From Bradyrhizobium lablabi (lineage in GTDB: Bacteria; Pseudomonadota; Alphaproteobacteria; Rhizobiales; Xanthobacteraceae), in the NCBI RefSeq assembly GCF_018131005.1, contig NZ_JAFCJK010000007.1, forward strand, positions 62,001 through 126,000: a DNA stretch of 64,000 bases, written 5' to 3'. Shown here piece after piece: positions 8,322 through 16,617 of this stretch. The notes beneath the pieces were generated by a model. It searched no databases. It had not been told where the DNA came from and saw nothing but the letters and a program-made list of their open reading frames with translations. The stretch's first letter is position 1, and each line of letters begins with the position of its first letter. The position numbers and the translations under genes are program-made.

Positions 8322-8540
8322 CACCTCCGCGTATTTCGGAGCGCCAGTTCAGCGCCCCTTCGGGCGGGGCGGCCATGAACCAAGTCGGTGTCTCAAATTC
8401 CTCGAAAGTTAACCTCTGATGGAGAAAGCCGACGCCGTCGCCAATAGGCTATCGGACACCACCGGGCAGTCCTGAGGCATATACCGGTGATGAGAACGCC
8501 GTTTGCGCTTTCGCCTTCTCCAACGGAAAGGAGCGAGCGC
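8322..8540. other. intergenic leader of the 8541 gene
   Basis: Contains a GC-rich inverted repeat near 8355-8375 and, at about 8473-8510, a segment (CGGTGATGAGA-CGCC-TTTGCGCT) that recurs upstream of the related pseudogene at 10814. A shared regulatory sequence is possible. Confidence 0.4.
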
Positions 8541-8777
8541 ATGATCAAGCGTCGCCGCCGTATCAAGCACCGGAAGACCTTTGAAGAGCGATTAGCTGAA
8601 GAGATTGCGCGCTGCAAAGCTGCCGCAGATCATCTTCCACCCGGCGAGCAGCAAGAGATATACCTACGGCGGGCCCGGCAAGCCGAGACGGCCTCTCATA
8701 TCAACGAATGGCTGACCTCACCCGGCCTCCAGCCTCCGAAGGAAGTGGCTGACCTGGCTGCGGGTGGGAAGAAGTAG
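8541..8777 (+). CDS. small basic-helical protein, multicopy family
   Basis: 78 residues from ATG 8541, with AAGGAG 7 bases upstream. Layout: a basic start (MIKRRRRIKHRKTFEERLAE), a helix with Ala and Glu, and an end RRARQAETASHINEWLTSPG. Two relatives occur in this window: 14478-14720 and the pseudogene 10814-11011. All share a basic head, ERLA or HRL, an Arg-Ala-Arg-Gln segment and a Ser/Pro-rich end. Function unknown. Confidence 0.6.
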   Translation: MIKRRRRIKHRKTFEERLAEEIARCKAAADHLPPGEQQEIYLRRARQAETASHINEWLTSPGLQPPKEVADLAAGGKK

Positions 8778-8925
8778 GTTTGCGACCGCGCTCCCGTGGA
8801 TCCTGTGCCGCGGCGCCTGCAGTGGTGGAGCGCGCGGAGGCCACCTCAATTTAGCAACCAAACAGAGTTTCAACATTTGTCCTCGGTAATCGCCAATCAG
8901 GAGGACAACAAATGTTGCGTTTCTC

Positions 8926-9231
8926 ATGCTTCTCCCAGCGGCAGTTTTGCTGAGTGCGGCGCCGGTATCCGCTCAAACGCAGCCAGCGCAGAGCAGCCCG
9001 AACAACAACGCCATCGACCGATCGAGTTATAACAACTCAAACGCACCCGTGGCTGGACGAAACAGTTTCACGGAGGGGCAAGCAAAGTCGCGAATTGAGG
9101 CTGCCGGTTTTTCGGATGTGTCGGACTTGAAGAAGGACGACAGCGGCGTCTGGAGGGGCAAGGCCAAGAAGGAAGGCAAGCAGACTGAAGTCAGCCTGGA
9201 CTTCCAGGGCAATGTGAACCCAGCAAACTAG
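8926..9231 (+). CDS. secreted protein with Tyr/Asn-rich linker (paralogue of 23301-23609)
   Basis: The mature protein contains NSFTEGQAKSRIEAAGF, SDLKKDDSGVWRGKA and ends with VSLDFQGNVNPAN; the paralogue at 23301-23609 on the other strand has the same blocks. The N-terminus is odd: the ribosome site AGGAGG precedes ATG 8912, but that frame (MLRFS) runs into another reading frame, and the signal peptide (MLLPAAVLLSAAPVSA) starts at 8926 one frame off. A one-base loss near 8922 is likely, otherwise translation must use ATG 8926 without a ribosome site. The C-terminal block resembles PepSY-like small domains, not certain. The next gene follows after 13 bp. Confidence 0.65.
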   Translation: MLLPAAVLLSAAPVSAQTQPAQSSPNNNAIDRSSYNNSNAPVAGRNSFTEGQAKSRIEAAGFSDVSDLKKDDSGVWRGKAKKEGKQTEVSLDFQGNVNPAN

Positions 9232-9244
9232 GAGGGAAGACCAG

Positions 9245-9874
9245 ATGACCACTACCATTTCTCGCCTTTACGACAACTACGCGGAAGCAGAGCGCGTCGT
9301 TCAAAACCTGGAAGCGAACGGAGTGCCACATTCGGACATCAGCATCGTCGCAAACAACGCCGAGCGCTGGTACGACCGCGGTGGCAAAGTGGATCGGGAT
9401 CGAGATGGAGTTGACGACCGGGCCGAAGGAGCCGGTGCAGGTGCAGGCATCGGCGCGGGTGTAGGTGGAGCGGCAGGTCTGCTCGCCGGCCTCGGCTTGC
9501 TGGCAATTCCCGGCCTCGGTCCCGTTGTCGCCGCGGGATGGCTAGTCTCTACCGCAGCCGGTGCGGCTGCGGGCGCCGCCTCGGGCGGGATCGTCGGCGC
9601 CCTGACCCAAGCAGGCGCTTCTGACGAGGAAGCATCACGATACGCCGAAGGTGTCCGCCGTGGTGGCACACTTGTCTCCGCACGCGTCAATAAGCAGGAC
9701 CGCGGGCGAGTAGAGGCCATTCTGGATCAGTCATCGGTCGATCTGACCAAGCGCACTGCGGCATGGCAGAAATCAGGCTGGAAGCGCTTTGATCCCGCGG
9801 CCGAACCACTTGGTCGCGACGAGATACAACGAGTGCGCGAACTCTATGGCGAAGGAACAGGATTGAGACCGTGA
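9245..9874 (+). CDS. YflT/17M-type general stress protein
   Basis: 209 residues. N-terminal block MTTTISRLYDNYAEAERVVQ with SDISIVANN is the general-stress-protein 17M (YflT) pattern. It is followed by an Asp/Arg-rich linker (RDRDGVDDRAEGA) and a long Gly/Ala stretch with hydrophobic runs (residues about 58-120, LLAGLGLLAIPGLGPVVAAGW) like a glycine-zipper membrane segment, then a small globular end. The paralogue at 22672-23286 has the same order. It is probably cotranscribed with the secreted protein upstream. Role inferred: stress-related envelope protein. Confidence 0.8.
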   Translation: MTTTISRLYDNYAEAERVVQNLEANGVPHSDISIVANNAERWYDRGGKVDRDRDGVDDRAEGAGAGAGIGAGVGGAAGLLAGLGLLAIPGLGPVVAAGWLVSTAAGAAAGAASGGIVGALTQAGASDEEASRYAEGVRRGGTLVSARVNKQDRGRVEAILDQSSVDLTKRTAAWQKSGWKRFDPAAEPLGRDEIQRVRELYGEGTGLRP

Positions 9875-10054
9875 TACGGACGACTGCGCGCCCGGTGCGC
9901 AGTGCTGTCTTCAATCAAGCCACCGGCCCCAGCTCTGAGGAGCTGAGGCCAGCGGGCTCACAGGTGGCCCAGTCTTGGCACACCGCACGCAAAGCCCCAT
10001 TGAACCGTTGGCGCTCTGTTCTGATTGTCAGTGCGTCATTTTATGAGGTGCCCC

Positions 10055-10555
10055 ATGAGCAAAACCAAGACGCTTCAAGACCTCTTTCACGACGCCCTTA
10101 AGGACATTTACTACGCAGAGAAGAAGATTCTCAGCGCATTGCCGAAGATGGCTAAAGCAGCTCATAGCGAGAAACTGCGTTCCGCATTCGAGCAGCATCT
10201 CCGAGAGACGGAAGGTCAGGTAGAGCGGCTGGAGGGCGTTTTCGAAGAGATTGAGGCTAGGCCACAGGGAAAGACTTGCGATGCCATCCTTGGCATGATC
10301 GTTGAAGGCAAGGAGATCATGTCGGCGTACAAGGGCGGCCCGGCCCTCGACGCGGGCTTGCTTGCCGCTGCTCAGGCGGTCGAACATTACGAAATTTCCC
10401 GCTATGGGACATTGATAACGTGGGCCGACGAATTGGGCCTCACAAACGCCAGTGCGCTTCTCAAACAGACACTCGCCGAGGAAGAGAACACTAACGAAAT
10501 CCTTACAAGGTTGGCGAAAAGCGTAGTGAACGAAGAAGCCCAAGCGGCTGAATGA
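10055..10555 (+). CDS. DUF892 (YciF-like) ferritin-like protein
   Basis: 166 residues from ATG 10055 (MSKTKTLQDLFHDALKDIYY). The family pattern is seen throughout: ALKDIYYAEKKILSALPKMA, FEQHLRETEGQVERLE, AAQAVEHYEISRYGTL and LAEEENTNEIL. These are four-helix, ferritin-like folds with Glu and His residues placed for a di-metal site; expression under stress is known for YciF and its relatives, but the chemistry is not established. GAGGTG lies 4 bases upstream. This is one of three DUF892 domains in the window (see 25814 and 28023). Confidence 0.9.
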   Translation: MSKTKTLQDLFHDALKDIYYAEKKILSALPKMAKAAHSEKLRSAFEQHLRETEGQVERLEGVFEEIEARPQGKTCDAILGMIVEGKEIMSAYKGGPALDAGLLAAAQAVEHYEISRYGTLITWADELGLTNASALLKQTLAEEENTNEILTRLAKSVVNEEAQAAE

Positions 10556-10813
10556 AATCTCGTTGCCAGGGGAATAGGTCCGCTGTACCCATCGAAGGAA
10601 GGGATCGCGAGAGCTGCCCGGCGCGCGGTCGGAGGGATGTGCGCAGCACCATCATCACACACCGTGAATGCTTAGCGGATTCTCGTCGAGCCCGATAGGA
10701 ACCCGGCATCTTTCCGACAGTTGACGGGCTGTCATCGCGCCGCCCACGGGCATACTATCGGTGATGAGACCGCCTATTTGCGCTCCCGCCCAAACGTACC
10801 AGGGAGGAGCGTC

Positions 10814-11011
10814 ATGAAACTACGCCACAACAAGCAATCATCGACACTTGAGCACCGCCTATAGCAAGAGGCGGCCAACTTGCGCTTGCAAGCTCAGGGC
10901 ATGCGACCCAGCATTCGCCGGGAGGAACTGTTGCATAAAGCTAGCCAAGCCGAAAACGCCGCGCGCGTGACCGAGCGGCCTGGTTCAGCCGACCCCAAAG
11001 CGCCAATCTAA
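10814..11011 (+). pseudogene. member of the 8541/14478 small-protein family with an internal TAG
   Basis: From ATG 10814 (AGGAGC upstream) the frame reads MKLRHNKQSSTLEHRL, then TAG at 10862-10864, then continues in frame with QEAANLRLQAQGMRP to a TAA at 11009. Replacing the stop by Gln restores a 65-residue relative of the proteins at 8541 and 14478. The upstream 60 bp resemble those of 8541 as well. An in-frame stop cannot be explained by a sequencing indel. Confidence 0.75.
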
Positions 11012-11382
11012 AGCCTACCTTGCGCGCAAAGCCCTTGGTTGCCTGAGCATCACCGACCATATCTCGGCCGCCGATGGCTGAGAGACCGGTCGCTCCCACC
11101 ACGCAACATACACAGAGCGAGCGAGCTAATGATGACTACTGCGAAGTGCGAAGAGTTCGCGCATCATTGTAATCAGCCCTCGCCGGCGGGCGGCATTTCC
11201 AAGGACCGAGATGCCACCCCGACGCTCATCGCTAGAAGTTTTAATGTTTAGCTGGCCAATTGGATAAACTATCCGCGCTCGCAAGGGACGACGATAAGGC
11301 CGCCTCTGTTGCCCGCCGCGCGCCATATAACGACTCCGCAGGAACTCCCAGCGCTGGTCGGCAGAATTAGGCCGCTCTTGCT
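11012..11382. other. intergenic, nothing recognised
   Basis: About 370 bp with no supported frame on either strand. Confidence 0.35.
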
Positions 11383-11682
11383 TTATTTCGGAGCGCCAGT
11401 TCCGCCACCTGCACCCGTGGTCTGAGCTTGACTCGGAGGATGCGCGGAAGCGCCCGGCTTGTCTTGGTCGGCCACGTATCCGGACTCTCCGGAATTGCGT
11501 GTCTTGGCGCCTTTGTCTGCATCTTCGTTGGGCTCGCTTGTCTTGAGCCCTTTGTCGCCCTGCATCTTCTCGCTCTTCTCACCGGTTTGGTTGCTAGGCG
11601 CAGCCTGTTGCTGTTGTGCTGTTGCTGGGAAGGCAATCGAGCTTCCGGCAATGACGACCATCGCGAGTATTGAGGTCCGCAT
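11383..11682 (-). CDS. secreted Lys/Glu/Gly-rich hypothetical protein
   Basis: 99 residues with a typical signal peptide (MRTSILAMVVIAGSSIAFPA, cleavage after ATA). The mature part is hydrophilic and disordered-looking (Gln, Lys, Glu, Asp) and ends in GAGGGTGAPK. GGAGGA lies just upstream. No family assigned. Disordered periplasmic stress proteins of this style are common in Bradyrhizobium. A weak EcfG-like sequence (GGAAAC, then CGTT) lies upstream on the minus strand. Confidence 0.65.
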   Translation of the reverse strand: MRTSILAMVVIAGSSIAFPATAQQQQAAPSNQTGEKSEKMQGDKGLKTSEPNEDADKGAKTRNSGESGYVADQDKPGASAHPPSQAQTTGAGGGTGAPK

Positions 11683-11717
11683 GATTTTCCTCCAGTGCGT
11701 TCTCTGGTTCGGTAAAC

Positions 11718-12044
11718 GTGCGAACTTCCGAAAGTTTCCTGGTGACCTCGGGAAGCGGAATACGACGCGGAGCCGCTCAAAGGATCGAGCTGGGTGAGCT
11801 TCGCGACGCGGGCATCTCTCACGCCGCGCACCATGAAGCGCTTCGAGCGCTCGGCGACATGGTCAGGGATGCCATAGCAGTGCCTGACGGACCTCAGACT
11901 GTAGTCATTGAAGTCCGCGATAGCGGTGCGAGCTTCTACCTCAATCTTTTGAGTAAGGCCATCTTTACACCCAGCCCTAAACGCTCCGAAACCGTGGTCG
12001 GTGATGAGAAACAAAATGCCCCTGCGGTCTTTATAGGGGGATGA
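11718..12044 (+). pseudogene. remnant of a DUF6894-type small protein gene
   Basis: The middle of this frame, AAHHEALRALGDMVRDAI, followed by TVVIEVRDSG, matches the second half of the DUF6894 pattern (A-R-x-E-A-L-R-A-L-x-x-M-x-R-D-A, then I-E-V-R-D). The expected N-terminal Arg-Tyr-Phe-Phe block is missing and the C-terminus after EVRD is unusual, so I read it as a decayed gene. Its stop overlaps the ATG of the next gene (TGATG), as in an operon. Confidence 0.4.
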
Positions 12045-12268
12045 ACGTCAAGCCCGCAGATGAGGTCACTCTGGTTCGTGTTACGACCGATGATGGCGAG
12101 CGACAGATTTGGCTTGTCGCAACCCCGCGCGAGGAGGTTCTGGATCGCGTGCTAGACGCCATCCCACTAGGATGGACTGTCAGTCTCGTTGAGCGGAGGC
12201 TCAGCGCCGAGCATGCGGTGGCTCTGAATATGGCGCCTGGAGAAGTCCGCCAGCATGAAATATGCTAA
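12041..12268 (+). CDS. small conserved protein (intact copy)
   Basis: 75 residues: MNVKPADEVTLVRVTTDDGE, then RQIWLVATPREEVLDRVLDA and an end with VALNMAPGEVRQHEIC. The start overlaps the stop of the preceding remnant. No function known to me. A broken duplicate lies at 8095-8320 with similarity that extends into the upstream region. The charged, compact layout suggests a small cytoplasmic protein. Confidence 0.6.
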   Translation: MNVKPADEVTLVRVTTDDGERQIWLVATPREEVLDRVLDAIPLGWTVSLVERRLSAEHAVALNMAPGEVRQHEIC

Positions 12269-12500
12269 TCCCCTTTTGCTTTGTTTGCCAATCGGTGGCA
12301 CTGCACAGCTGTCCGGCGGCACCAAGGAAGAAGAAGCGGCGCGCATTGCCGAAGAAATCTATCGGTCCGCATGCAGCATTCTCGCTAGTGAGCTGGACCG
12401 AGCCAGCCGCATCGAGCGCTTGCGAGAGAACGGTGAGAAAGTAAGGACTGGCCTCGGTTGGCGCCCTCTTTCAGTCGGGCCAAGCTCGCGATGTGAATGA
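12255..12500 (+). CDS. possible small protein overlapping the 12041 gene
   Basis: 81 residues starting in the last codons of the preceding gene. The centre (EEEAARIAEEIYRSACSILA, then LDRASRIERLREN) is helical and charged. There is no clear ribosome site and the N-terminus (a short hydrophobic run) is odd, so this could be a chance frame. No family recognised. Confidence 0.3.
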   Translation: MKYANPLLLCLPIGGTAQLSGGTKEEEAARIAEEIYRSACSILASELDRASRIERLRENGEKVRTGLGWRPLSVGPSSRCE

Positions 12501-12758
12501 AGACATTGTGGTGAGCGCTTAATCGAGTGACGACGTTCCCCCTGTCCCGCCATTGCTAGAAAGAAGCGGTGTGCTCATCTGCGCAGCGAGATCGGCCCGA
12601 CGCTACTCTGGATCGCCTGCCGCATAGGCTGGGGAGGTTTCAATGCATCCGCTCAACCGGTGCAAACGGCCCTCATCACGTCGCGGTGGTCGGCAACCGG
12701 TGAAAAACGCCATGGCAGCCCTTTAGGCACTATTTGGCGGATACATTGTTAGGGTCTG

Positions 12759-13925
12759 ATGGACGACCGTTTGAAAGAAATGAGCCATGGCAGCGAGCTG
12801 GATAAGCTTCGCCGTCACATGCGCATTTTGGTCGATATCGGGCGACTTGAGAATGTTGACTTGGACCGCTTTTTAGACCGGGCCGTCGTCCAGATCGCCC
12901 GGGCAGTAGAGATAGATCACGTCAAGATTCTTCGATATCGTCCTGAGGCGGCCGATCTCCTCCTCGTCGCGGGTATCGGATGGAAGGAAGGTGCCCCCCG
13001 CACCGCTACCTTCCCCGTTGACCTACGTTCGCCTCCTGGGCGCGCGTTTCAAACAGCAGAGCCTGTCAGCATCAAGGACTTCAGCGAGCAAGCGGAATAT
13101 TGTCGTTCCGATTTCCTAAAGCAGCATGGCATTGTCTCGTTGAGCAACGTGCCTGTGCTGATTGGTGGAGCGGCATGGGGGGTGTTGGAAGTAGACAGCA
13201 CTACACCAAGAGACTTCACGGAGGATACCACCGACTTTCTCACCGCTGCTGCCGCCCTAATAGGAACCGTGCTGCGCCAAAGTGGGCGGCCGGATGAACA
13301 AGCACGTCTAATGGCTGCCGTTGCCGAATCTCAAAAGCGAGAGATTTTGCTTCGCGAAATGCAACATCGGGTCAAGAACAACTTCCAGCTCGTTCTATCA
13401 TCAATTTCCATTCAAAAACACCGGTATGAAGGCGCGGAAGCGCATCGGGCTCTGAACCACGTAGCGAGCCGGATCAACGCGATCTCGCTAGCACACGATC
13501 AGCTTGCTCCTCGGCAGGAGGGCCAGATCGTTAGACTCTCGCACTACATTCGTGCGCTTTGCAGCGCAATCCGCCAGCAGGTTGAACAAGTCGAATTCGA
13601 TGTCGAATCCGACGAGCTCGAATTGAACATTGATCGGGCGTTACCAGTTGGTCTCATCTTGAATGAGACAGCGATGAATAGCATAAAGCATGCGTTCGGC
13701 ACGGAAGGTGGCAGGATCAGAGTGCGCTTGGTAGGAGGCATCGGCTATGGTGAGGCCCGTTTGACCATGTCCGACAACGGGCGGGGCATGCACAATCCAA
13801 ACAACAGTGGATCAGGACTCAGATTGATTGCCTCTCTTGCTAAACAGATCGGCGGGACTATTGATCACGAGAGTAGTCATGAGCGCGGCACAACGACAAC
13901 CCTCACGTTTCCCCTGCTAGGCTAA
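12759..13925 (+). CDS. GAF-domain sensor histidine kinase, HisKA_2 type
   Basis: 388 residues. A GAF domain covers about residues 20-170 (RFLDRAVVQIARAVEIDHVK and GAAWGVLEVDS). The HisKA_2 box LLREMQHRVKNNFQLVLSSI puts the phosphorylated His at residue 203. An HATPase domain follows with the N box (GLILNETAMNSIKHAF), DNGRGM, and SGLRLIASLA. Kinases of this class signal to single receivers such as PhyR, but no response regulator gene is adjacent, so the partner is encoded elsewhere. There is no transmembrane segment: a cytoplasmic sensor. Its placement in a stress-gene belt fits a role in the general stress response, by inference. Confidence 0.9.
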   Translation: MDDRLKEMSHGSELDKLRRHMRILVDIGRLENVDLDRFLDRAVVQIARAVEIDHVKILRYRPEAADLLLVAGIGWKEGAPRTATFPVDLRSPPGRAFQTAEPVSIKDFSEQAEYCRSDFLKQHGIVSLSNVPVLIGGAAWGVLEVDSTTPRDFTEDTTDFLTAAAALIGTVLRQSGRPDEQARLMAAVAESQKREILLREMQHRVKNNFQLVLSSISIQKHRYEGAEAHRALNHVASRINAISLAHDQLAPRQEGQIVRLSHYIRALCSAIRQQVEQVEFDVESDELELNIDRALPVGLILNETAMNSIKHAFGTEGGRIRVRLVGGIGYGEARLTMSDNGRGMHNPNNSGSGLRLIASLAKQIGGTIDHESSHERGTTTTLTFPLLG

Positions 13926-13926
13926 T

Positions 13927-13974
13927 CGACGGCGAGAAATTAACCCGACATCTCTCTGAGAGATGTCGCCGTCG
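13927..13974 (+). terminator. strong hairpin after the kinase gene
   Basis: A perfect 10-base stem, CGACATCTCT-CTG-AGAGATGTCG (13946-13968), is nested inside a second stem, CGACGGCG with CGCCGTCG. No T run follows, so it could be a rho-independent-like stop, an mRNA-stabilising structure or a protein-binding palindrome. Confidence 0.45.
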
Positions 13975-14477
13975 CTGGATGCCTGATGAGACCCGATTTG
14001 AGTTTTCGTCGCATAGGAAGCAAGGGAGCGATCAAACTTCCAGCCGCGGAACTCGCCAGACCGCTCCCTCCAGTGCCGCATCTCTTCCGGCAGCCGACGT
14101 AACCGACGAGATGCCGTTTGGTCGAGCTCCGCGCGGAGACGCATTCGTGTCATTAGACGAAAGTTGCCGCGAACCCTTTCGCCGCTCGATCGTTCCCTGC
14201 CAGTTTGCGCGCTCGCGCTGTGGTCTCGCGACGAGCGACGGCATTGGCGTTAACATCGGTTGCTGCGGCCTTTCCGGTCCAACAAAAATAGGTCCCGACG
14301 TGTAGGCGCCGGGACCAGCTCAATCGGAGGTCCATTCTTCGCAAGCATCGAAACAAGTAGGATATCGCGACATCGTTCCTATTCTCGAACCGGAGCCATC
14401 CCTTGCCTTAACCCATGTGCATGAACCGAAGGCTCCCTTGGTGCGAAAAGACTGCGCCAATGGATTTCGGAGGACAC
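13975..14477. other. intergenic, nothing recognised
   Basis: About 500 bp without a supported gene; frames on both strands have no start signals. Confidence 0.35.
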
Positions 14478-14720
14478 ATGGAAAAGAAGAGGCGAAACCG
14501 CGCAAAGCAAATTTTGACGCTTGACGAACGTCTTGCTCGGCAAGCGCAGAGCCTCCGGATGAGAGCCTGCCACACCGCTTCGGCTCAAGAGCGCAGTCTG
14601 CTGTTCAAGCGGGCGCGTCAAATGGAGGAGGCCCGGGACATTAGCGCGCTGCTGTCGGCCCCCGCATCGCAACCAGTTCGCGCCAAGGACCTCAGCTCTA
14701 AGGGGTGTAACGCGAGCTGA
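14478..14720 (+). CDS. small basic-helical protein, multicopy family
   Basis: 80 residues from ATG 14478, with GGAGGA 5 bases upstream. Begins MEKKRRNRAKQILTLDERLA and contains LLFKRARQMEEARDISALLS, matching the layout of the protein at 8541 (basic head, ERLA, an Arg-Ala-Arg-Gln core, then a short Ser/Pro end). Function unknown. Confidence 0.6.
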   Translation: MEKKRRNRAKQILTLDERLARQAQSLRMRACHTASAQERSLLFKRARQMEEARDISALLSAPASQPVRAKDLSSKGCNAS

Positions 14721-15076
14721 GGTCCCAGGACACACGAGGCACCGCTGATCAGCTCAGCGGTCCTCGCCGGGTTTCAAAAGACACGAATGAAAATGACCCA
14801 GCCTACCCGGCCCCGGCATCGTCAACTACATTTGCCGTTTTCACCATAACCTGTGTGAATCCAGCGCAAAAACTGATCTAGAGAATGCAGCTGTCGTTCG
14901 GACACCGGCTGCGAAGCTATCTTTGGAACCATTTTCTTGCTGTGGGTTAATGTCGATCATCGGTAACGATCCTGAGGCACCGATGGCTGAGAGTGTCGAG
15001 CTCCCGCCTTTTTTGGTCCGGAGCGCGCTTCAAGCCCCGCCGGTTCAAAGAGATCCTCCAGCACGGAGTGACACCG
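14721..15076. other. intergenic region before the Crp-type gene
   Basis: No gene. A GGAAC at 14925-14929 with GTT at 14946-14948 gives 16 bases between GGAAC and GTT, one base shorter than the other candidate EcfG sites, so it is only a weak promoter candidate. Confidence 0.3.
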
Positions 15077-15805
15077 ATGTCCGCGAATGTGGCGACTGCG
15101 CTGCTCACGAAATTGACAGTGTCGAACCAGCTGGATGGAGACGACATCCAGGCGCTTAGCAGACTACCGATGCGAATCCGAAACCTGGAGGCCCAGCAGG
15201 TCATCGTCGCCGAGGGCGACCGTCCTGAAGAATGCTGCCTCCTCTCTGAAGGCTTTGCCTTCCGATCCAAAACGACATCCGACGGTCACCGGCAGGTTCT
15301 TTCACTGCACATCCCCGGCGAGGTTCCGGACCTTCAAAGCCTCCACCTCCACGTGATGGATCATGACCTCTCGACCCTTACACCGTGCACCCTCGGATTC
15401 ATCTCCCACGATGCGTTGAGACACTTGAACCGCGCACGGCCCAACGTCGCGGCAGCTCTTTGGCGAGAGACCCTGATCGATGCCGCCATTTTCAGGGAAT
15501 GGATGGTCAATGTCGGGCGGAGGTCGGCGACGGCTCGGATGGCGCATCTCTTTATCGAGCTGCATCGAAGACTTGAGGCGGTGGGACGCACGCGCGATGG
15601 AGAGTTTGGATTGCCAATTACGCAGGCCGTTCTGGCGGACTGCCTCGGCTTGTCAACGGTGCACGTAAATCGTGTGCTCCAGAATTTTCGGCGAGCGGGG
15701 GTGCTGACGGTTAACCGGGCGCAGTTCCACATCCTCAAAGCAGACAGGTTGGATGAACTCGCCGGCTTCGAAAGTACCTACCTGCATCAGCGTCCCGACG
15801 TCTAG
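15077..15805 (+). CDS. Crp/Fnr-family transcription regulator
   Basis: 242 residues from ATG 15077 (MSANVATALLTKL); a start 28 codons earlier gives a non-conserved head. Residues about 20-130 form the cyclic-nucleotide-type beta-roll (IRNLEAQQVIVAEGDRPEEC, CCLLSEGFAF, GHRQVLSLHIPGEVPDL). The winged helix is at about 165-225: ITQAVLADCLGLSTVHVNRV, then LQNFRRAGVL. No cysteine cluster of the Fnr type at the N-terminus, so the effector is unknown. This subfamily is abundant in Bradyrhizobium. No neighbour points to a target. Confidence 0.9.
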   Translation: MSANVATALLTKLTVSNQLDGDDIQALSRLPMRIRNLEAQQVIVAEGDRPEECCLLSEGFAFRSKTTSDGHRQVLSLHIPGEVPDLQSLHLHVMDHDLSTLTPCTLGFISHDALRHLNRARPNVAAALWRETLIDAAIFREWMVNVGRRSATARMAHLFIELHRRLEAVGRTRDGEFGLPITQAVLADCLGLSTVHVNRVLQNFRRAGVLTVNRAQFHILKADRLDELAGFESTYLHQRPDV

Positions 15806-16278
15806 TCTGTATCCGAGTCGATCTTTTGAGCCGACACGTCGATTCGAAAGATGGGTGTCTCGCCTCGCTTGACCTGGATCGACCAGTGATTGGAGTCATC
15901 GAGATTGAGCGTCGCAGCTTCGGAAGTCGAGAAGGGCTGACCATTCGCGATTTCGAAAAAATACTGTGCCATGACAGGCCGAACGATATCAGTAGGCCTT
16001 GGTTCCTAATGGCGCCCGGTACCTGTTTTGGGATTCGTGCCGACAATACCTGATGGCCCCTTCGATCATCTGATATTGGCACCGACGAAAGACTGCGGTC
16101 CTGCCGCAACCTCGCCAATTGCCGAAGGACCTTTCGCGATGCCCAGCGACGGCGACACGCGACGGCGACACTTGGCTCAGCTGGATCGGGGTTATCAGCT
16201 TAAACCGCGGCATTTCCAAAGTAAGATGCGCAGCGATCGACAGCCTCCCGTTGATGCAGCCGACGCAGCAACTCCAAT
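15806..16278. other. intergenic, nothing certain
   Basis: About 470 bp. A frame at 15826-16053 gives 75 residues with no recognised motif and no ribosome site, and the opposite strand is equally open. I do not call a gene. Confidence 0.3.
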
Positions 16279-16303
16279 GGAACGACTGCCAACACGATCG
16301 GTT
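16279..16303 (+). promoter_or_regulatory. candidate EcfG promoter before the Gly-rich protein
   Basis: GGAAC at 16279-16283, 16 bases, GGTT at 16300-16303; the gene starts 27 bp downstream at 16331. Position and spacing match the sites before the catalase and YciF genes. Confidence 0.55.
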
Positions 16304-16330
16304 AGCAGAGATCAACAGGAGAACAGCACA

Positions 16331-16576
16331 ATGACAGTTACAAAGATTGCACTAGCCGCCGCCTTCGTCTTCGGATCGATCGCTGCGGCAAGCGCCCAGG
16401 GCGGCGGTGCCGGCGGCGGCGCAGGTGGCGGCGCAGGTGGCGGCGCGGGCGGTGGTGCAGGAGGCGGTGGAAACTCCCCGGCCGCAGCCACCGGTCAAGG
16501 CGCTTCGAGCAGCCCAAGCTCAGCGAACCCGGGTGCCACGGCCAATGATCAGAAGATGAAGAGCCAGAAGAAATGA
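16331..16576 (+). CDS. secreted Gly/Ala-repeat protein
   Basis: 81 residues. Signal peptide MTVTKIALAAAFVFGSIAAA, cleavage after SAQ or ASA. The mature part starts with about five repeats of GGGA (encoded by near-identical 12-base units, so the number can vary by slippage) and continues with a Ser/Asn/Ala-rich end, KMKSQKK. A short, disordered exported protein; no function known. Flanked by a candidate stress promoter and a terminator. Confidence 0.7.
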   Translation: MTVTKIALAAAFVFGSIAAASAQGGGAGGGAGGGAGGGAGGGAGGGGNSPAAATGQGASSSPSSANPGATANDQKMKSQKK

Positions 16577-16583
16577 GAGGTGA

Positions 16584-16617
16584 CGCCCGCTGGGGCAGCA
16601 CCTCGGCGGGCATTTTT
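16584..16617 (+). terminator. rho-independent terminator
   Basis: CGCCCGC, a 15-base loop and GCGGGC followed by ATTTTTA. It ends the Gly-rich protein gene. Confidence 0.7.

Noticed and set aside
15826..16053. 75-residue frame after the Crp-type gene
   Set aside because: No start signal and an equally open opposite strand; not supported.
16390..16470. Short repeats that might suggest a CRISPR array
   Set aside because: The units are contiguous 12-base codon repeats of GGGA without spacers.
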